From positions 248,001 through 312,000 of the forward strand of contig MEPU01000004.1 of assembly GCA_001771815.1 (NCBI GenBank): a stretch of DNA of 64,000 nucleotides, given 5' to 3'. This document shows, piece by piece, positions 27,183 to 36,590 of the stretch. A model generated the notes under the pieces. That model did not search any database. It was given only the letters and a program-made list of their open reading frames with translations, and was not told where the DNA came from. The position numbers and the translations under genes were made by a program. How positions within the stretch are numbered: position 1 is the first letter of the stretch; each line of letters starts with the position of its first letter. The stretch is from Bdellovibrionales bacterium RIFCSPHIGHO2_01_FULL_40_29 (lineage in GTDB: Bacteria; Bdellovibrionota; Bdellovibrionia; Bdellovibrionales; Bdellovibrionaceae).

Positions 27183-27731
27183 ATGCGTAAGCGATTTAAA
27201 CCGTTACTCAACCACAACTCTGAATTCGCATTGGATTTGGCACCACTTTTAGCGGTGATGGTGAAGTTGGTACCAGTTCTTTTAGTCTCATCCGCATTTG
27301 TGCAGATGTTGATTATTGAAACGGAACTTCCTCAAGTGGTTCAGCAAGCAATCGAACAGCAAAACAAAGATCCAAAGGCAACCCAAGTTGCCGTTGAGGT
27401 CTCTCGCAAATTTGGTGTGAAATTTATTATCACTGAAAATGGCAAGCAAATGGTTGAAACAGTCGCTTTGACAACTGAAAAAGAACTGGATCTTCCTCGT
27501 CTGCATGCCAAGTTTCAAGAGATCAAAAAATCTCATCCCGAAATATTTAAAATTGAAATGAGTCCCGAAGAAGATGTTCCCTACAGTGATGTTGTTCGCG
27601 TGATGGATGAAGCACGCAAATCACGTAGCAACGATATCAAATTTCCCGTCAAGGACATGAAAACAGGACAAGATACATCCACTTTGTATATGTTTCCTGA
27701 AGTTGTCTTTGGCAACACGATGGATGGGTAG
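27183..27731 (+). CDS. ExbD/TolR family protein lacking the usual membrane aspartate
   Basis: Single-spanning motor subunit (hydrophobic residues about 20-45) with a periplasmic domain after it. TolR and ExbD carry a proton-relaying Asp in the pattern PLLDVLL. Here the aligned segment is APLLAVMVKLVPVLLVSS: the Asp is replaced by Ala and a Lys appears four residues later. A different Asp precedes the segment (ALDLAP). The rest of the protein, including the periplasmic beta/alpha region ending PYSDVVRVMDEARKS, looks normal. It is first of a pair with the gene below. It may be a non-protonatable partner in a heterodimer. Confidence 0.8.
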   Translation: MRKRFKPLLNHNSEFALDLAPLLAVMVKLVPVLLVSSAFVQMLIIETELPQVVQQAIEQQNKDPKATQVAVEVSRKFGVKFIITENGKQMVETVALTTEKELDLPRLHAKFQEIKKSHPEIFKIEMSPEEDVPYSDVVRVMDEARKSRSNDIKFPVKDMKTGQDTSTLYMFPEVVFGNTMDG

Positions 27732-27735
27732 CTAT

Positions 27736-28224
27736 ATGGCACGCAAAAGATTTATTCCTGAAATTAAAAAGAATCAAACATTTGGGCTTAATATCACCTC
27801 GATGACAGATATGTTCACCATCTTATTGGTGTTCTTACTGCAGTCCTTTGCTTCCGGTGAAATCAACCTTGATCCTGTTCAGGGTGTGCGCTTGCCGTCA
27901 TCATCAACTGAAAAAAATCTTGTTGATGGTGCTCGCATTTCAATATCGCCCACCGAACTTAAGTTTGATCAGTTGAAAGTGGCCGACGTTAAAGACAATA
28001 AAATTGCATCATCAGCTATTGATCCTAATGATTCTAATTTCATAAAACCACTCTTTGATGAATTGCAAAAATTCAACAAAGACAACGAGAAACTGGCCAA
28101 AACAGGAAAAGTTCTGTTTCAAGCCGATCGCGATACTCCGTACGCAACTTTACGAAAAGTGATGTACACGGCTTCTATGGCCGGATTCCCAAACCTTAAA
28201 CTGGTGACGACAGCAGGAAATTGA
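27736..28224 (+). CDS. ExbD/TolR family protein with conserved membrane aspartate
   Basis: Second TolR/ExbD-like subunit. The membrane segment LNITSMTDMFTILLVFLLQSF keeps the Asp at the usual place. The periplasmic domain is about 120 residues and ends in TPYATLRKVMYTASMAGFPNLKLV, the typical ExbD terminus. The ORF track begins inside the previous gene; ATG at 27736 (MARKRFIPE) follows the upstream stop by 4 bases and is the better start. Together with the two genes before it, it forms an AglR/Q/S-type motor. Confidence 0.87.
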   Translation: MARKRFIPEIKKNQTFGLNITSMTDMFTILLVFLLQSFASGEINLDPVQGVRLPSSSTEKNLVDGARISISPTELKFDQLKVADVKDNKIASSAIDPNDSNFIKPLFDELQKFNKDNEKLAKTGKVLFQADRDTPYATLRKVMYTASMAGFPNLKLVTTAGN

Positions 28225-28225
28225 T

Positions 28226-31200
28226 ATGACTATAAAAACACGGATGCTTTTACTACTAACCGCTTTGACTTCAACACCGACGCTTGCTTTGCAAGAGAAC
28301 ACCAAAGGACTACTTCCTGAAGTGCGCTTGAACTCAACAAATGAAGATAAAAACACAGAAACAGCTTATCAATCTGAGTTGATGATCACCAAAGCTGAAA
28401 ATAAAGCCATTGATTCTTTGACACGAATTATTTCAAAGAAAAAAGGCAACCCCGAAGAAGCAGATCTTTTATTTCGTCTGGCCGAGCTGTATATGCGTCG
28501 AGCCAAATCCGGACGTTTCTTTGATCTTAATCAGAATATTAAAATCACAAAATCCAATGTGATCCAACAGAAAGCCCAAGTCTCTTTAAAAAGCGCCATT
28601 GGTATTTATAACCGTATCGAAAATGAATTCCCAAAATACAAAGACTTAGACGCTGTTTTTTTTAATAATGCTTTAGCACATCAACAAACACGACAAATAG
28701 AACGCGCCAAAGATCTATACAACCGCCTGACCCGAGAATTTCCGAAATCAAGCTTGGTTCCGGATGGTTTACTTGAAGTCGGTGAAATCTACTACAATCA
28801 GCAAAACTTTACTGTCGCTTTAGAAAAATTCAAAGCCATTGAAAAGTATCCTAAATCAAAAGCTTATCCTTATGGAATTTACAAATCCGCTTGGTGTCAT
28901 TACAACTTAAAAAATACGGATGATGGCATCAAGCAGTTGCTTGCTGTTGTTCGACAAAATCAAGCAGATGCTACTGATCCCAAAAAATACAATCTTCGCA
29001 AAGAAGCTCTGCGCGATTTAACATTATTTGTTGGCGAAACAATGCCACCAGATGATTTGTATACATTCTTCGAAAAGATCACAACTGCGGACGAACTGGG
29101 CGACACAATGATGGGTCTTGCCAGTCTGTATGAGTCCCACTCTCGTCATAAAGAAATCAGTTTATTTGTTAAAGAATTTATAGAGAAACATCCTGATAGT
29201 CCTCATGCTCCAAAGTTTTTCGCAAAACTCATTGATAATAGCGAAACTTTAAAACAGCGTGACACTGTTATTTCCTATTTAAATAAAATGTCTGAATCAT
29301 GTAAGTTACAAATCAATTCTGAGTGCAATAGTATTTTTCGCCGAGCCAGTCTGGATATTTCAAAAAAATGGTGGGATATCTGGCTTAAGAATAAGAAAAA
29401 CACAGAGTTTTCCCATTTAACCGAACAGGCCTTTGAAATTTTGCTTTCAAACGATGATCTTGCAAAACCAGATTCAAAATCCCGTTATGCCTATGCTGAA
29501 TTACTTTTTCAACAAGACAAATTTGATAAAGCCAGTGATAACTATGAGTTGGTCTCTCATCACAAAGGGATTGATAAAACATTGGGACATGATGCTCTAT
29601 ATGGCGCCCTTTTCTCGATTGAAAAAGCTCTTGATAAAAAAGATGACGCTGTCCTGACTGAAAAACAGAAATCATTGGCCGAGCGTTATCTCAAAGAATA
29701 TCCAAACGGAGAGCATGGCACATCTATTCAGTACAAATTGGGTTTTATTTTTTACAAACAGCAAGATTTTGATACGGCAGTTAAATACTTTACCCCACTG
29801 ACGACCAAGACCAAGTATCCTGAAATCAAAATGAAATCTGAAGATTTGATTTTGGATATCTACAATATTAAAAAAGATTACAAATCCATTCAGTCATTTG
29901 CAAAAAATGTCCTGAAAACAACTGATGCTGCTGCACGGAAGCAAACATTAACAAAGATTCTAGAAGAAGCTCATTATGCTCAAATCCAAGTGGATGCGGC
30001 GGATCTGCCAGTTGAAAAGCGCATCGATCAGTTGCGTTCGTTTGCATCACAACACAATGTCTCTAAATTGGGACAGGATGCTTTTTGGCAATCGATCAGC
30101 TTGGCCTACTCGAATGGTTTTGATGTTCAAGGGGCTGATATGAGCCTGGATTACATCAAGCAGTACCCAAATGATTCAAAAAAATTGGACTCGATGAAAG
30201 AAGCCACAAAAGCATTTATTGATGCCGGTCAAATCAAAAAAGGAATTATCACAGTTCGTGAATTGGCCCGTCTTGATCCAAAAAATAGCATGAAACATTT
30301 AGAAATGTCTTGCGACTTGCTACGTATCAACAACCAACTGCCCGAAGCTCGTGGATGTTACAAAGGATTATTTGGCATAACGGATAAATCTAAAAAACCT
30401 GAGCTGTTGTCAAAAATGGTGAAAACTTTTAAAGAAGGCACACAATCTCCTGAGCTGGAATCTCTTGAGAATCAAATACTCAGGGAAAATATCGAACCCT
30501 ATGCCACCCGCTTGTTGATTTCAAAAGCGAATGCTCTTTTGGAAAATAACAAAATGACTGAAGCTTTTAATCTGTCACTTAAAATAAACTCGCGCCCTGT
30601 TGATGCGGATATTCGAGCTGAAGCCCGCTTGATTCAGGCCGAAGTCCTCGAGAAAGAATTTTTTGCTCAAAGCGTGAAAGCCCGTGAAAATAAATTTGCC
30701 ATGGTCTTGTCGATGAAAACAGAAAAAATGGATAAGGCCTACACCGCTTATTCAACGACCATCAAAATGTCCAAGACCGATCGAATTCAGGCGCGTGCGC
30801 TGCAAGGTATCGATCGCCTCTATGCCCACTATGTTGAATCGATCACCAATATGCCAATCCCGGGATCGCTCACCGCTGAAGAACAAAAAGGACTTCGCGC
30901 TGAATTGGTTAAACTAACAGAACCGTTCTTAGTTAAAAAGACCGAGAATCTGGCTCGCCTTCGTAAAATATCATCACTGTCCGCGGCAGATTCGCAATCC
31001 ATCAACTGGAGCGAGTTTAGTCCTGAAAAAACAATTGAACCTCGCGTGCAGTTTCCGTCTGCTCAGAAGCTATCCCATTTTATTCCATCAAAATTTGAAA
31101 TTGATTCCAATGGTTATTCCCGCCTTCCAGCCAGCGAGAAAAAATGTGATGCCAAAGCAGCTCCCACAGCAGAAGTCCTGGGTGGATGCATCCAAAGTAA

Positions 31201-31858
31201 AAAATTTACTGAAGCCGAGACCTTGGCCTTCAAGTTATCGAGCATAAAAGAAACTCGTGCAACAGGACTCTACTACCTCAGCGTGCTTGCCGACAAGCAA
31301 GCTGAGTATGAGAAAGCACTTTGGCTGATTGAAAAGGCAATGGTCTTGGATCCAGAAAATTCAATGATCAATTATCAAAAAGGAAAAGTGCTTTATTCTG
31401 TCGAAGGAATCAACAGTGCATTACCTTATTTTGAAAAAGTTTTGGACATGAAAAAAACATCACCAGAACTCGCGATCATGAATGCCTTGAAGTCGTTCTC
31501 GGATCGAGACTATATCACGGCGACAGAAGAATTTTCTAGATTAACCACTGACGAGCTTTATAATTATAGTCTAGTTGAACTTTATGTTGAAGCCACAGCC
31601 CAGAAAGGCGAAGCGGAGGAAGCTCTGAAATTATCTTCAAAATTTCTCAATTCGAAACCGGATAATGTCGATATGTGGATTGAGCAGGCTCGTGTTTTTG
31701 AGATATTTGTCATGAATCCTAACAGTGCCATGAACAGTTATCAAAAGGCATTGGCCAAATCAGTAAAAACTGATCAAAAAGATTGGTTGAAGAAGAAAAT
31801 TGAATTTTTAAAAACGAATAAAAACAGTCAAATAACGTCGTACGTAGGTGGGAATTAA
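28226..31858 (+). CDS. Large periplasmic TPR protein (GltD/AgmU-like)
   Basis: A 1210-residue exported protein: a short signal peptide (MLLLLTALTSTPTLALQ), then tetratricopeptide-type helical repeats along most of the length. Examples are HQQTRQIERAKDLYNRLTREFP near residue 150 and YEKALWLIEKAMVLDPENS near 1030. No enzyme motif is seen. Size, export and position after an AglRQS-like motor resemble GltD (AgmU) of the Myxococcus gliding machine, which spans the periplasm. The start lies right after the ExbD stop, so it is probably translationally coupled. Confidence 0.72.
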   Translation: MTIKTRMLLLLTALTSTPTLALQENTKGLLPEVRLNSTNEDKNTETAYQSELMITKAENKAIDSLTRIISKKKGNPEEADLLFRLAELYMRRAKSGRFFDLNQNIKITKSNVIQQKAQVSLKSAIGIYNRIENEFPKYKDLDAVFFNNALAHQQTRQIERAKDLYNRLTREFPKSSLVPDGLLEVGEIYYNQQNFTVALEKFKAIEKYPKSKAYPYGIYKSAWCHYNLKNTDDGIKQLLAVVRQNQADATDPKKYNLRKEALRDLTLFVGETMPPDDLYTFFEKITTADELGDTMMGLASLYESHSRHKEISLFVKEFIEKHPDSPHAPKFFAKLIDNSETLKQRDTVISYLNKMSESCKLQINSECNSIFRRASLDISKKWWDIWLKNKKNTEFSHLTEQAFEILLSNDDLAKPDSKSRYAYAELLFQQDKFDKASDNYELVSHHKGIDKTLGHDALYGALFSIEKALDKKDDAVLTEKQKSLAERYLKEYPNGEHGTSIQYKLGFIFYKQQDFDTAVKYFTPLTTKTKYPEIKMKSEDLILDIYNIKKDYKSIQSFAKNVLKTTDAAARKQTLTKILEEAHYAQIQVDAADLPVEKRIDQLRSFASQHNVSKLGQDAFWQSISLAYSNGFDVQGADMSLDYIKQYPNDSKKLDSMKEATKAFIDAGQIKKGIITVRELARLDPKNSMKHLEMSCDLLRINNQLPEARGCYKGLFGITDKSKKPELLSKMVKTFKEGTQSPELESLENQILRENIEPYATRLLISKANALLENNKMTEAFNLSLKINSRPVDADIRAEARLIQAEVLEKEFFAQSVKARENKFAMVLSMKTEKMDKAYTAYSTTIKMSKTDRIQARALQGIDRLYAHYVESITNMPIPGSLTAEEQKGLRAELVKLTEPFLVKKTENLARLRKISSLSAADSQSINWSEFSPEKTIEPRVQFPSAQKLSHFIPSKFEIDSNGYSRLPASEKKCDAKAAPTAEVLGGCIQSKKFTEAETLAFKLSSIKETRATGLYYLSVLADKQAEYEKALWLIEKAMVLDPENSMINYQKGKVLYSVEGINSALPYFEKVLDMKKTSPELAIMNALKSFSDRDYITATEEFSRLTTDELYNYSLVELYVEATAQKGEAEEALKLSSKFLNSKPDNVDMWIEQARVFEIFVMNPNSAMNSYQKALAKSVKTDQKDWLKKKIEFLKTNKNSQITSYVGGN

Positions 31859-31887
31859 AATGGACTGCAAATTAATAAGGGACACTC

Positions 31888-32157
31888 ATGAAAACGCAGA
31901 GAATACAGACGACGTTAGCAGCTGCTGCACTATTTTTTCTAGGTACATTCCTAGTCATCCAGCCTGCTTTCGCCAAAAAAACTGAGGTTCGGAAAGTTCA
32001 AGAAGTGAATTTTTCTGAAATGAATCTGAAGGGTACAATTCGTAACCCTGATGGCGCATATCTGGTACAAAAGAAAGGGCTTAAATTTATGCCCCTTCAT
32101 GATGTGCAAAAAGATATGGACGCAAAGATTCGCGAAACATCATTGTACATAGACTAA
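31888..32157 (+). CDS. Small exported protein in the motility-type cluster
   Basis: An 89-residue protein with a clear signal peptide (AAAALFFLGTFLVIQPAFA) leaving a mature part of about 60 charged residues (KKTEVRKVQEVNFSEMNLKG). No known domain recognised. Good ribosome site (AGGGACACTC). It lies between the large TPR gene and the TonB-C gene in the same direction, so it is probably a small periplasmic part of the same machine. Confidence 0.7.
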   Translation: MKTQRIQTTLAAAALFFLGTFLVIQPAFAKKTEVRKVQEVNFSEMNLKGTIRNPDGAYLVQKKGLKFMPLHDVQKDMDAKIRETSLYID

Positions 32158-32176
32158 ATTGGAAGCAGAGGGACGT

Positions 32177-33601
32177 ATGTCAGTACTTATATTTAAACAA
32201 GTGACCGAATCGGGAAACAGTAAAGTTTTCAGAATTGATTCAAAATCAACAGCGAAAACCTTTGGCTGTTCGCGAAAAGCCAATCTGATTTCTATTGATC
32301 CGCTTTCCGACAAATTCGATGGGGTTTTCGAGCATCGCGAAGATGGATGGCATTATGTCTCATTTGATATTAAAAATAAAACTCCTGATCTTAAAATCAA
32401 AATGGATGACTCGTTTCAACTTGCAAACTCGAAGTTGCATTTTTTCGTGCATGAAACGAAGGAACATCTTTATGACGATTTCTCAAGACTTAACACTGTG
32501 GGTACTGCTGAAAGACAGGTTTATGTTGTCAGTCGTAACAATCGCATTTTAGAAACAAAAGTTCTTCCTAAAAATACAGGTTTTTCTTTTGCGATTCATG
32601 GCAAACAGAATCTTTTCAAAATCAATGCAACAACAGATTGGATCAGCGAATTGCATGATGGTTTTGAAATCAAATCAAAGTTGATTCAAGTCGATCCCCT
32701 TTCACACTTGAATCAGACACAAAATGTGGGTCTTTCTCAAAAAGAAAAACGCACCGTTGCGGCGACAATGGCTCTTTGCTTATTATTGGTTTTCACGGCT
32801 TTCGTTATACCGAATGAAACTCCTCTTGTTGCTGAAAAAGAATTGCCAAAAGCAGCCATGAATGTGGTCTTTAAAACAGACAAAAAAGTCAGACAAGCTC
32901 AGCAGAAAAAAGTTCAAGCGCAAAAAGCTCCGGCCCAAGCCAATAAAGAAGTTGGCGGTTCAGCTGGGGGTGGTCGCGTTTCAGCATTGCTCAAAGGGGC
33001 CGTTGGCGTCCGAATTTCTCAATTGATTGGTAAAGTTTCTGCGACAGATGCTCGAACAGCAAATGTTCTGGTAACAACCGGAGCCAAAGCTGGCGAAGGG
33101 GCTTCTGGTCGAGCACTGGCGGCAGTTGGTAAAGTGGAAGCTTCGGGCCGAAATTGGAATGGAGAATCTGCAGGTTCTGGAACTGGTGTATCTACTGCCG
33201 GTATCGGTGGTGGTAAAGGCACAAAAGGTTTAGGCGGCGGTCTTGGTCAAGGTAAAACAGGATCTGGTGGCGTGGGTTTGATCGAAGAAGAATCTGAAGT
33301 GATTGGTGGATTAGACCGCGAAATCATTGCTCAGTATATTAAAACACAATTAGGACAAATTCTTTATTGCTACGAACGTCAGTTATCAGCAAATCCTGAC
33401 TTGTATGGAAAAGTTGCTGTGAAATTTACTATCAGCGGCAATGGACAAGTTGAAACACAATCTATTAACGACACAACTCTCAAAAGTGTTCCCGTTGAAG
33501 GATGCATCCTGAGTAAGGTTGCCAAATGGAAATTTCCAGAGCCTCGCGGTGGAACAAAAGTGTTAGTGACCTACCCGTTTTTATTTAAGAGTACGAATTA
33601 A
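32177..33601 (+). CDS. FHA-like/TonB-C-like protein of AgmX/PglI type (GltG-like)
   Basis: Inner-membrane protein with three parts. About 190 cytoplasmic residues may form FHA-like beta modules (weak; GWHYVSFDI, LANSKLHFFV). One membrane segment follows near residue 195 (VAATMALCLLLVFTAFVIP). The periplasmic part has a Lys/Gln/Ala stretch, a Gly-rich flexible stretch (GIGGGKGTKGLGGGLG) and a C-terminal AgmX/PglI-type TonB-like domain (QILYCYERQLSANPDLYGKV, then VAKWKFPEPRGG). GltG/PglI of Myxococcus has the same layout. The track start is a TTG; ATG at 32177 with AGAGGG upstream is preferred. Confidence 0.8.
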   Translation: MSVLIFKQVTESGNSKVFRIDSKSTAKTFGCSRKANLISIDPLSDKFDGVFEHREDGWHYVSFDIKNKTPDLKIKMDDSFQLANSKLHFFVHETKEHLYDDFSRLNTVGTAERQVYVVSRNNRILETKVLPKNTGFSFAIHGKQNLFKINATTDWISELHDGFEIKSKLIQVDPLSHLNQTQNVGLSQKEKRTVAATMALCLLLVFTAFVIPNETPLVAEKELPKAAMNVVFKTDKKVRQAQQKKVQAQKAPAQANKEVGGSAGGGRVSALLKGAVGVRISQLIGKVSATDARTANVLVTTGAKAGEGASGRALAAVGKVEASGRNWNGESAGSGTGVSTAGIGGGKGTKGLGGGLGQGKTGSGGVGLIEEESEVIGGLDREIIAQYIKTQLGQILYCYERQLSANPDLYGKVAVKFTISGNGQVETQSINDTTLKSVPVEGCILSKVAKWKFPEPRGGTKVLVTYPFLFKSTN

Positions 33602-33645
33602 GGATGAAAACCAGCCGCTACGATGGCAGAATAGGATTATCGAAG

Positions 33646-34461
33646 ATGAAATTTACGAATTTAACAACAACAGTCTTTCTGATACTGGCATTAGCCTTCC
33701 CGGCAGTAGCCCAGGAAAAGAAAGTGGAGGCAAGTACTCCCGCTTCCAAAGGCACCTCTGACAAAATGGATTTAAAAAAATTAGAAGACAAGTACTGGTC
33801 ATCAAAAGATGATGACTATGGTGTTATTCAAAATAGGACATTTGCAAAAACAGGGCGAATTTATGGATCCGCTGTTTATGGTCCATTAATCAATGACCCG
33901 TTTGCCAAAGGCCGCGCTGCAGGAGCCATGATAGGCTATTATTTGAACGAAGATTTTGGAGTTGAATTCAGTTATCTCAGCTATAGCACAAGCAAAAATG
34001 ACACTGTTGCTGAGTATGAAAGTTTACAAAATCCTGCATTTATGGTTTCTCCTAATTATAACTTAGTCAAAGCCACAAAAGCACTTTCACTGACTTACAC
34101 CCCGTTTTACGCAAAAATGGCTTTTATGAATAAAGCGATCATGTATTTTGATATGGGCTTTACTTTAGGAGCTGGTTTAACAGATTACGAGCAACAAAAA
34201 ATTTCAAAAGATGGCGGCGGAGTCAAAACTCAAACAAATGAAATGGCCTCTTCTCCGCATTTTGAAATTGGTGTCATGCAACAGTTATTTTTGAACCAAT
34301 CTTTTGCATTTCGCCTGGATATTAAAAACTCGTTTTACACACAAACTGTAAAACAATATGAAATTGGAAATGCCGCATTGGAATCAACTCGAAGTGAAAC
34401 TTCGAAAAGCATCAATGACACGACAATCACATTTGGTCTGACAGTTTTTTTCACAAAGTAA
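33646..34461 (+). CDS. Outer-membrane beta-barrel protein (myxobacterial type)
   Basis: Signal peptide (TTVFLILALAFPAVAQ) followed by alternating beta strands typical of a small barrel: RIYGSAVYGP, GAMIGYYLNEDFGVEFSYLSYS, LSLTYTPFYAKMAF, MYFDMGFTLGAGL, FAFRLDIKNSFY and a final TITFGLTVFF. The pattern recalls the outer membrane beta-barrel domain family common in myxobacteria. In gliding loci such barrels (GltA, GltB, GltH) anchor the machine in the outer membrane. The ATG at 33646 is chosen because the signal peptide starts there; the ORF-track start adds 14 polar residues and has no room for a ribosome site. Confidence 0.78.
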   Translation: MKFTNLTTTVFLILALAFPAVAQEKKVEASTPASKGTSDKMDLKKLEDKYWSSKDDDYGVIQNRTFAKTGRIYGSAVYGPLINDPFAKGRAAGAMIGYYLNEDFGVEFSYLSYSTSKNDTVAEYESLQNPAFMVSPNYNLVKATKALSLTYTPFYAKMAFMNKAIMYFDMGFTLGAGLTDYEQQKISKDGGGVKTQTNEMASSPHFEIGVMQQLFLNQSFAFRLDIKNSFYTQTVKQYEIGNAALESTRSETSKSINDTTITFGLTVFFTK

Positions 34462-34484
34462 GGGTGAAGTAAATATGAAAAGAA

Positions 34485-36590
34485 ATGAAACTTAACAAAA
34501 ATGATATTATCAAGACCGTCTTACTGACTACTGTCTTTGTCCTTGCCACCCCTCAATGGGTGATGGCTGAAGGCATCCTTACGACCAAGTCCGCTGGTCG
34601 AAAACCAACCTCAGATGTCAAGTACCGTCAATCAGGAGTTCCTGTTTTTGATTTAGTTCAAAAGAAAGGCTCTGAAGTTATTAAGATTAAAAATATTCCT
34701 AAATTAGATATCGGCGAAGAAAAAGAAATCGAAGCTGCTGATTCTGATTTGAATTTACCCGCAAGTCGCGAATTCAAAGCCATGACAGCACAACCCCGAG
34801 TCTCCCCGCCGTTACTTAAAATTCCTCAGACAGCGTTGCTACCTGTGCAACAGACTCGCAAACTGGCAAGTGAATTCAATATTGAAAAAATTCCAACAGT
34901 TAAACAACTGGATATCGTTCCAGAGCCGCTAGTCGTCACCTCTGAAGTGGCTCTTCAGAATTTAGTCGAAATCAAACCTGACGAGTACAAAATGCTTCAG
35001 GCGCTTATTTTCTTGGAATATCAAAAGAAATATGACTTGGCGATGAGCCTTTTTGTTGAGTTGATGGATACCAAAGAATTTCGTTCACAGGCTTTGTATC
35101 ATTATGCTCTGACAGCGTATGGACTTGGTTTGTATTCTGAATTTCGCCATAAAATGATTCAGGTCAGTCAGGAAACAAAAGACCTGCATCTTAAAAAAAT
35201 GGCGGTTGAGCAATTGGCTAAGAATGTTGGAACACTTGAAAATTCGGACATCGCCTTGATTGATCCTTTGGTGGAATCATTTGATATTGATATCACTTCA
35301 AACGAAAAGTACCTTCTTCGCCGAGCAAAGTATTTTTCTGAAAAAGGTGATTTGGGACAACTTGAAAATTCATTGATTTTCATTTCTGAGAAATCTCCGC
35401 TTTATCCTGAGGCTTCATTATTAAAAGCGATCTTTAACTACCGCCAAGGGAAAGTGGATATGGCCATTGCCGATTTAGAAAACTCATGGCCTATTATTGA
35501 AGATAAAAAACGTGATCAAGTTCGAAACTTAACGGCGCTGACATTGGCCCGTCTGTATTTCCAAAAGGGAGACTACAAATCATCTTATAAAACGTACCTC
35601 AAGATCGATAAATCTAGCCCCTCATGGTTGCAAGCCATGGTGGAGCAAGCTTGGACGCAAATCTTGGCCGGAGATAACGAAGGCGCCGCTGGAAATATGT
35701 TTTCGATGCACACTGATTTTTTTCGAAAAGCCTATGCTCCCGATACCTATATTGTTCGAACAGTCGGTTACTTGAATCTTTGTCAGTTTGGTGATGGCGT
35801 CAATGTCTTGAACGATCTTAAAAAGCGTTACAGCTCTATCCAAGAACGTTTGGAAGCTTATCAAAAAACAAGCAAAGAACCTGTTCGCTATTATGAACTG
35901 GTCAAAACATGGTTGCGCAATACCAATGTTGATGAAGTTGATGGCTTGCCACGAGCATTCATTGTTGAACTGGCCCGCCATCCTCATTTCACTTCTGTAC
36001 AAAAACAAATCAACAACTACGAAGATGAGAACTTAAAGTTCAATAAAATCGCCATTGATTTGATTCGTAAAGAACGCGAAGCCCGTTTGAAAATGCTGCA
36101 AGCCAAAAACGAATTTTTAGCTCTGAAGCGAAAAGGTGTTACAGACAGCAGTCTTCAGAAAAAGGAAAAAGAATTTTTAGCTGTTGGCGTTGAACACATG
36201 ATTATCAGTCGTGCTCGCGAAGGCATCAAAAAAATGCGCCTGTCGGCGATCGCTCGCTTAGATAAAGAAAAAGATTCGTTGCGCTTAAAAGCCGCGAAGA
36301 ATCTGCAGGGACGATTCGATACTTTCGTGGCTTCTCTTGGCAACTTGGTTGACCAGAATGAAGTGCTTTCTTATGAAATCTATTCAGGAGCCGGTGAACA
36401 CATCCGCTTCCAAATGGCTGGCGGAGAAATCAATAAGCGCGAATCGGCATCGTTAGCTCCGGACGAAAAAGAAAGCTACAAATGGAAATTTAAAGGCGAA
36501 GTTTGGGAAGACGAACTGGGCCACTATCGATCATCACTTAAAAACGTCTGCCCAGCAGATGACATTGCACAAGTACAAGGGAGCAACTAA
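34485..36590 (+). CDS. Exported TPR protein (GltC/GltE-like)
   Basis: A 701-residue protein with an N-terminal signal (IIKTVLLTTVFVLATPQWVMAE). A proline-containing region of about 130 residues follows. TPR-like helices occupy residues about 165-430 (LIFLEYQKKYDLAMSLFVELM; LTALARLYFQKGDYKSSYKTYLKI-type repeats). The C-terminal part is charged and partly coiled coil (KIAIDLIRKEREARLKMLQAK). No catalytic motif. By place and type it resembles the TPR components GltC/GltE; which one cannot be said. Its stop overlaps the next start by one base (TAATG). Confidence 0.68.
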   Translation: MKLNKNDIIKTVLLTTVFVLATPQWVMAEGILTTKSAGRKPTSDVKYRQSGVPVFDLVQKKGSEVIKIKNIPKLDIGEEKEIEAADSDLNLPASREFKAMTAQPRVSPPLLKIPQTALLPVQQTRKLASEFNIEKIPTVKQLDIVPEPLVVTSEVALQNLVEIKPDEYKMLQALIFLEYQKKYDLAMSLFVELMDTKEFRSQALYHYALTAYGLGLYSEFRHKMIQVSQETKDLHLKKMAVEQLAKNVGTLENSDIALIDPLVESFDIDITSNEKYLLRRAKYFSEKGDLGQLENSLIFISEKSPLYPEASLLKAIFNYRQGKVDMAIADLENSWPIIEDKKRDQVRNLTALTLARLYFQKGDYKSSYKTYLKIDKSSPSWLQAMVEQAWTQILAGDNEGAAGNMFSMHTDFFRKAYAPDTYIVRTVGYLNLCQFGDGVNVLNDLKKRYSSIQERLEAYQKTSKEPVRYYELVKTWLRNTNVDEVDGLPRAFIVELARHPHFTSVQKQINNYEDENLKFNKIAIDLIRKEREARLKMLQAKNEFLALKRKGVTDSSLQKKEKEFLAVGVEHMIISRAREGIKKMRLSAIARLDKEKDSLRLKAAKNLQGRFDTFVASLGNLVDQNEVLSYEIYSGAGEHIRFQMAGGEINKRESASLAPDEKESYKWKFKGEVWEDELGHYRSSLKNVCPADDIAQVQGSN

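Noticed and set aside
33019-33222. Minus-strand Pro-rich ORF
   Set aside because: It is the antisense of the Gly-rich linker of the TonB-C protein, which explains its composition.
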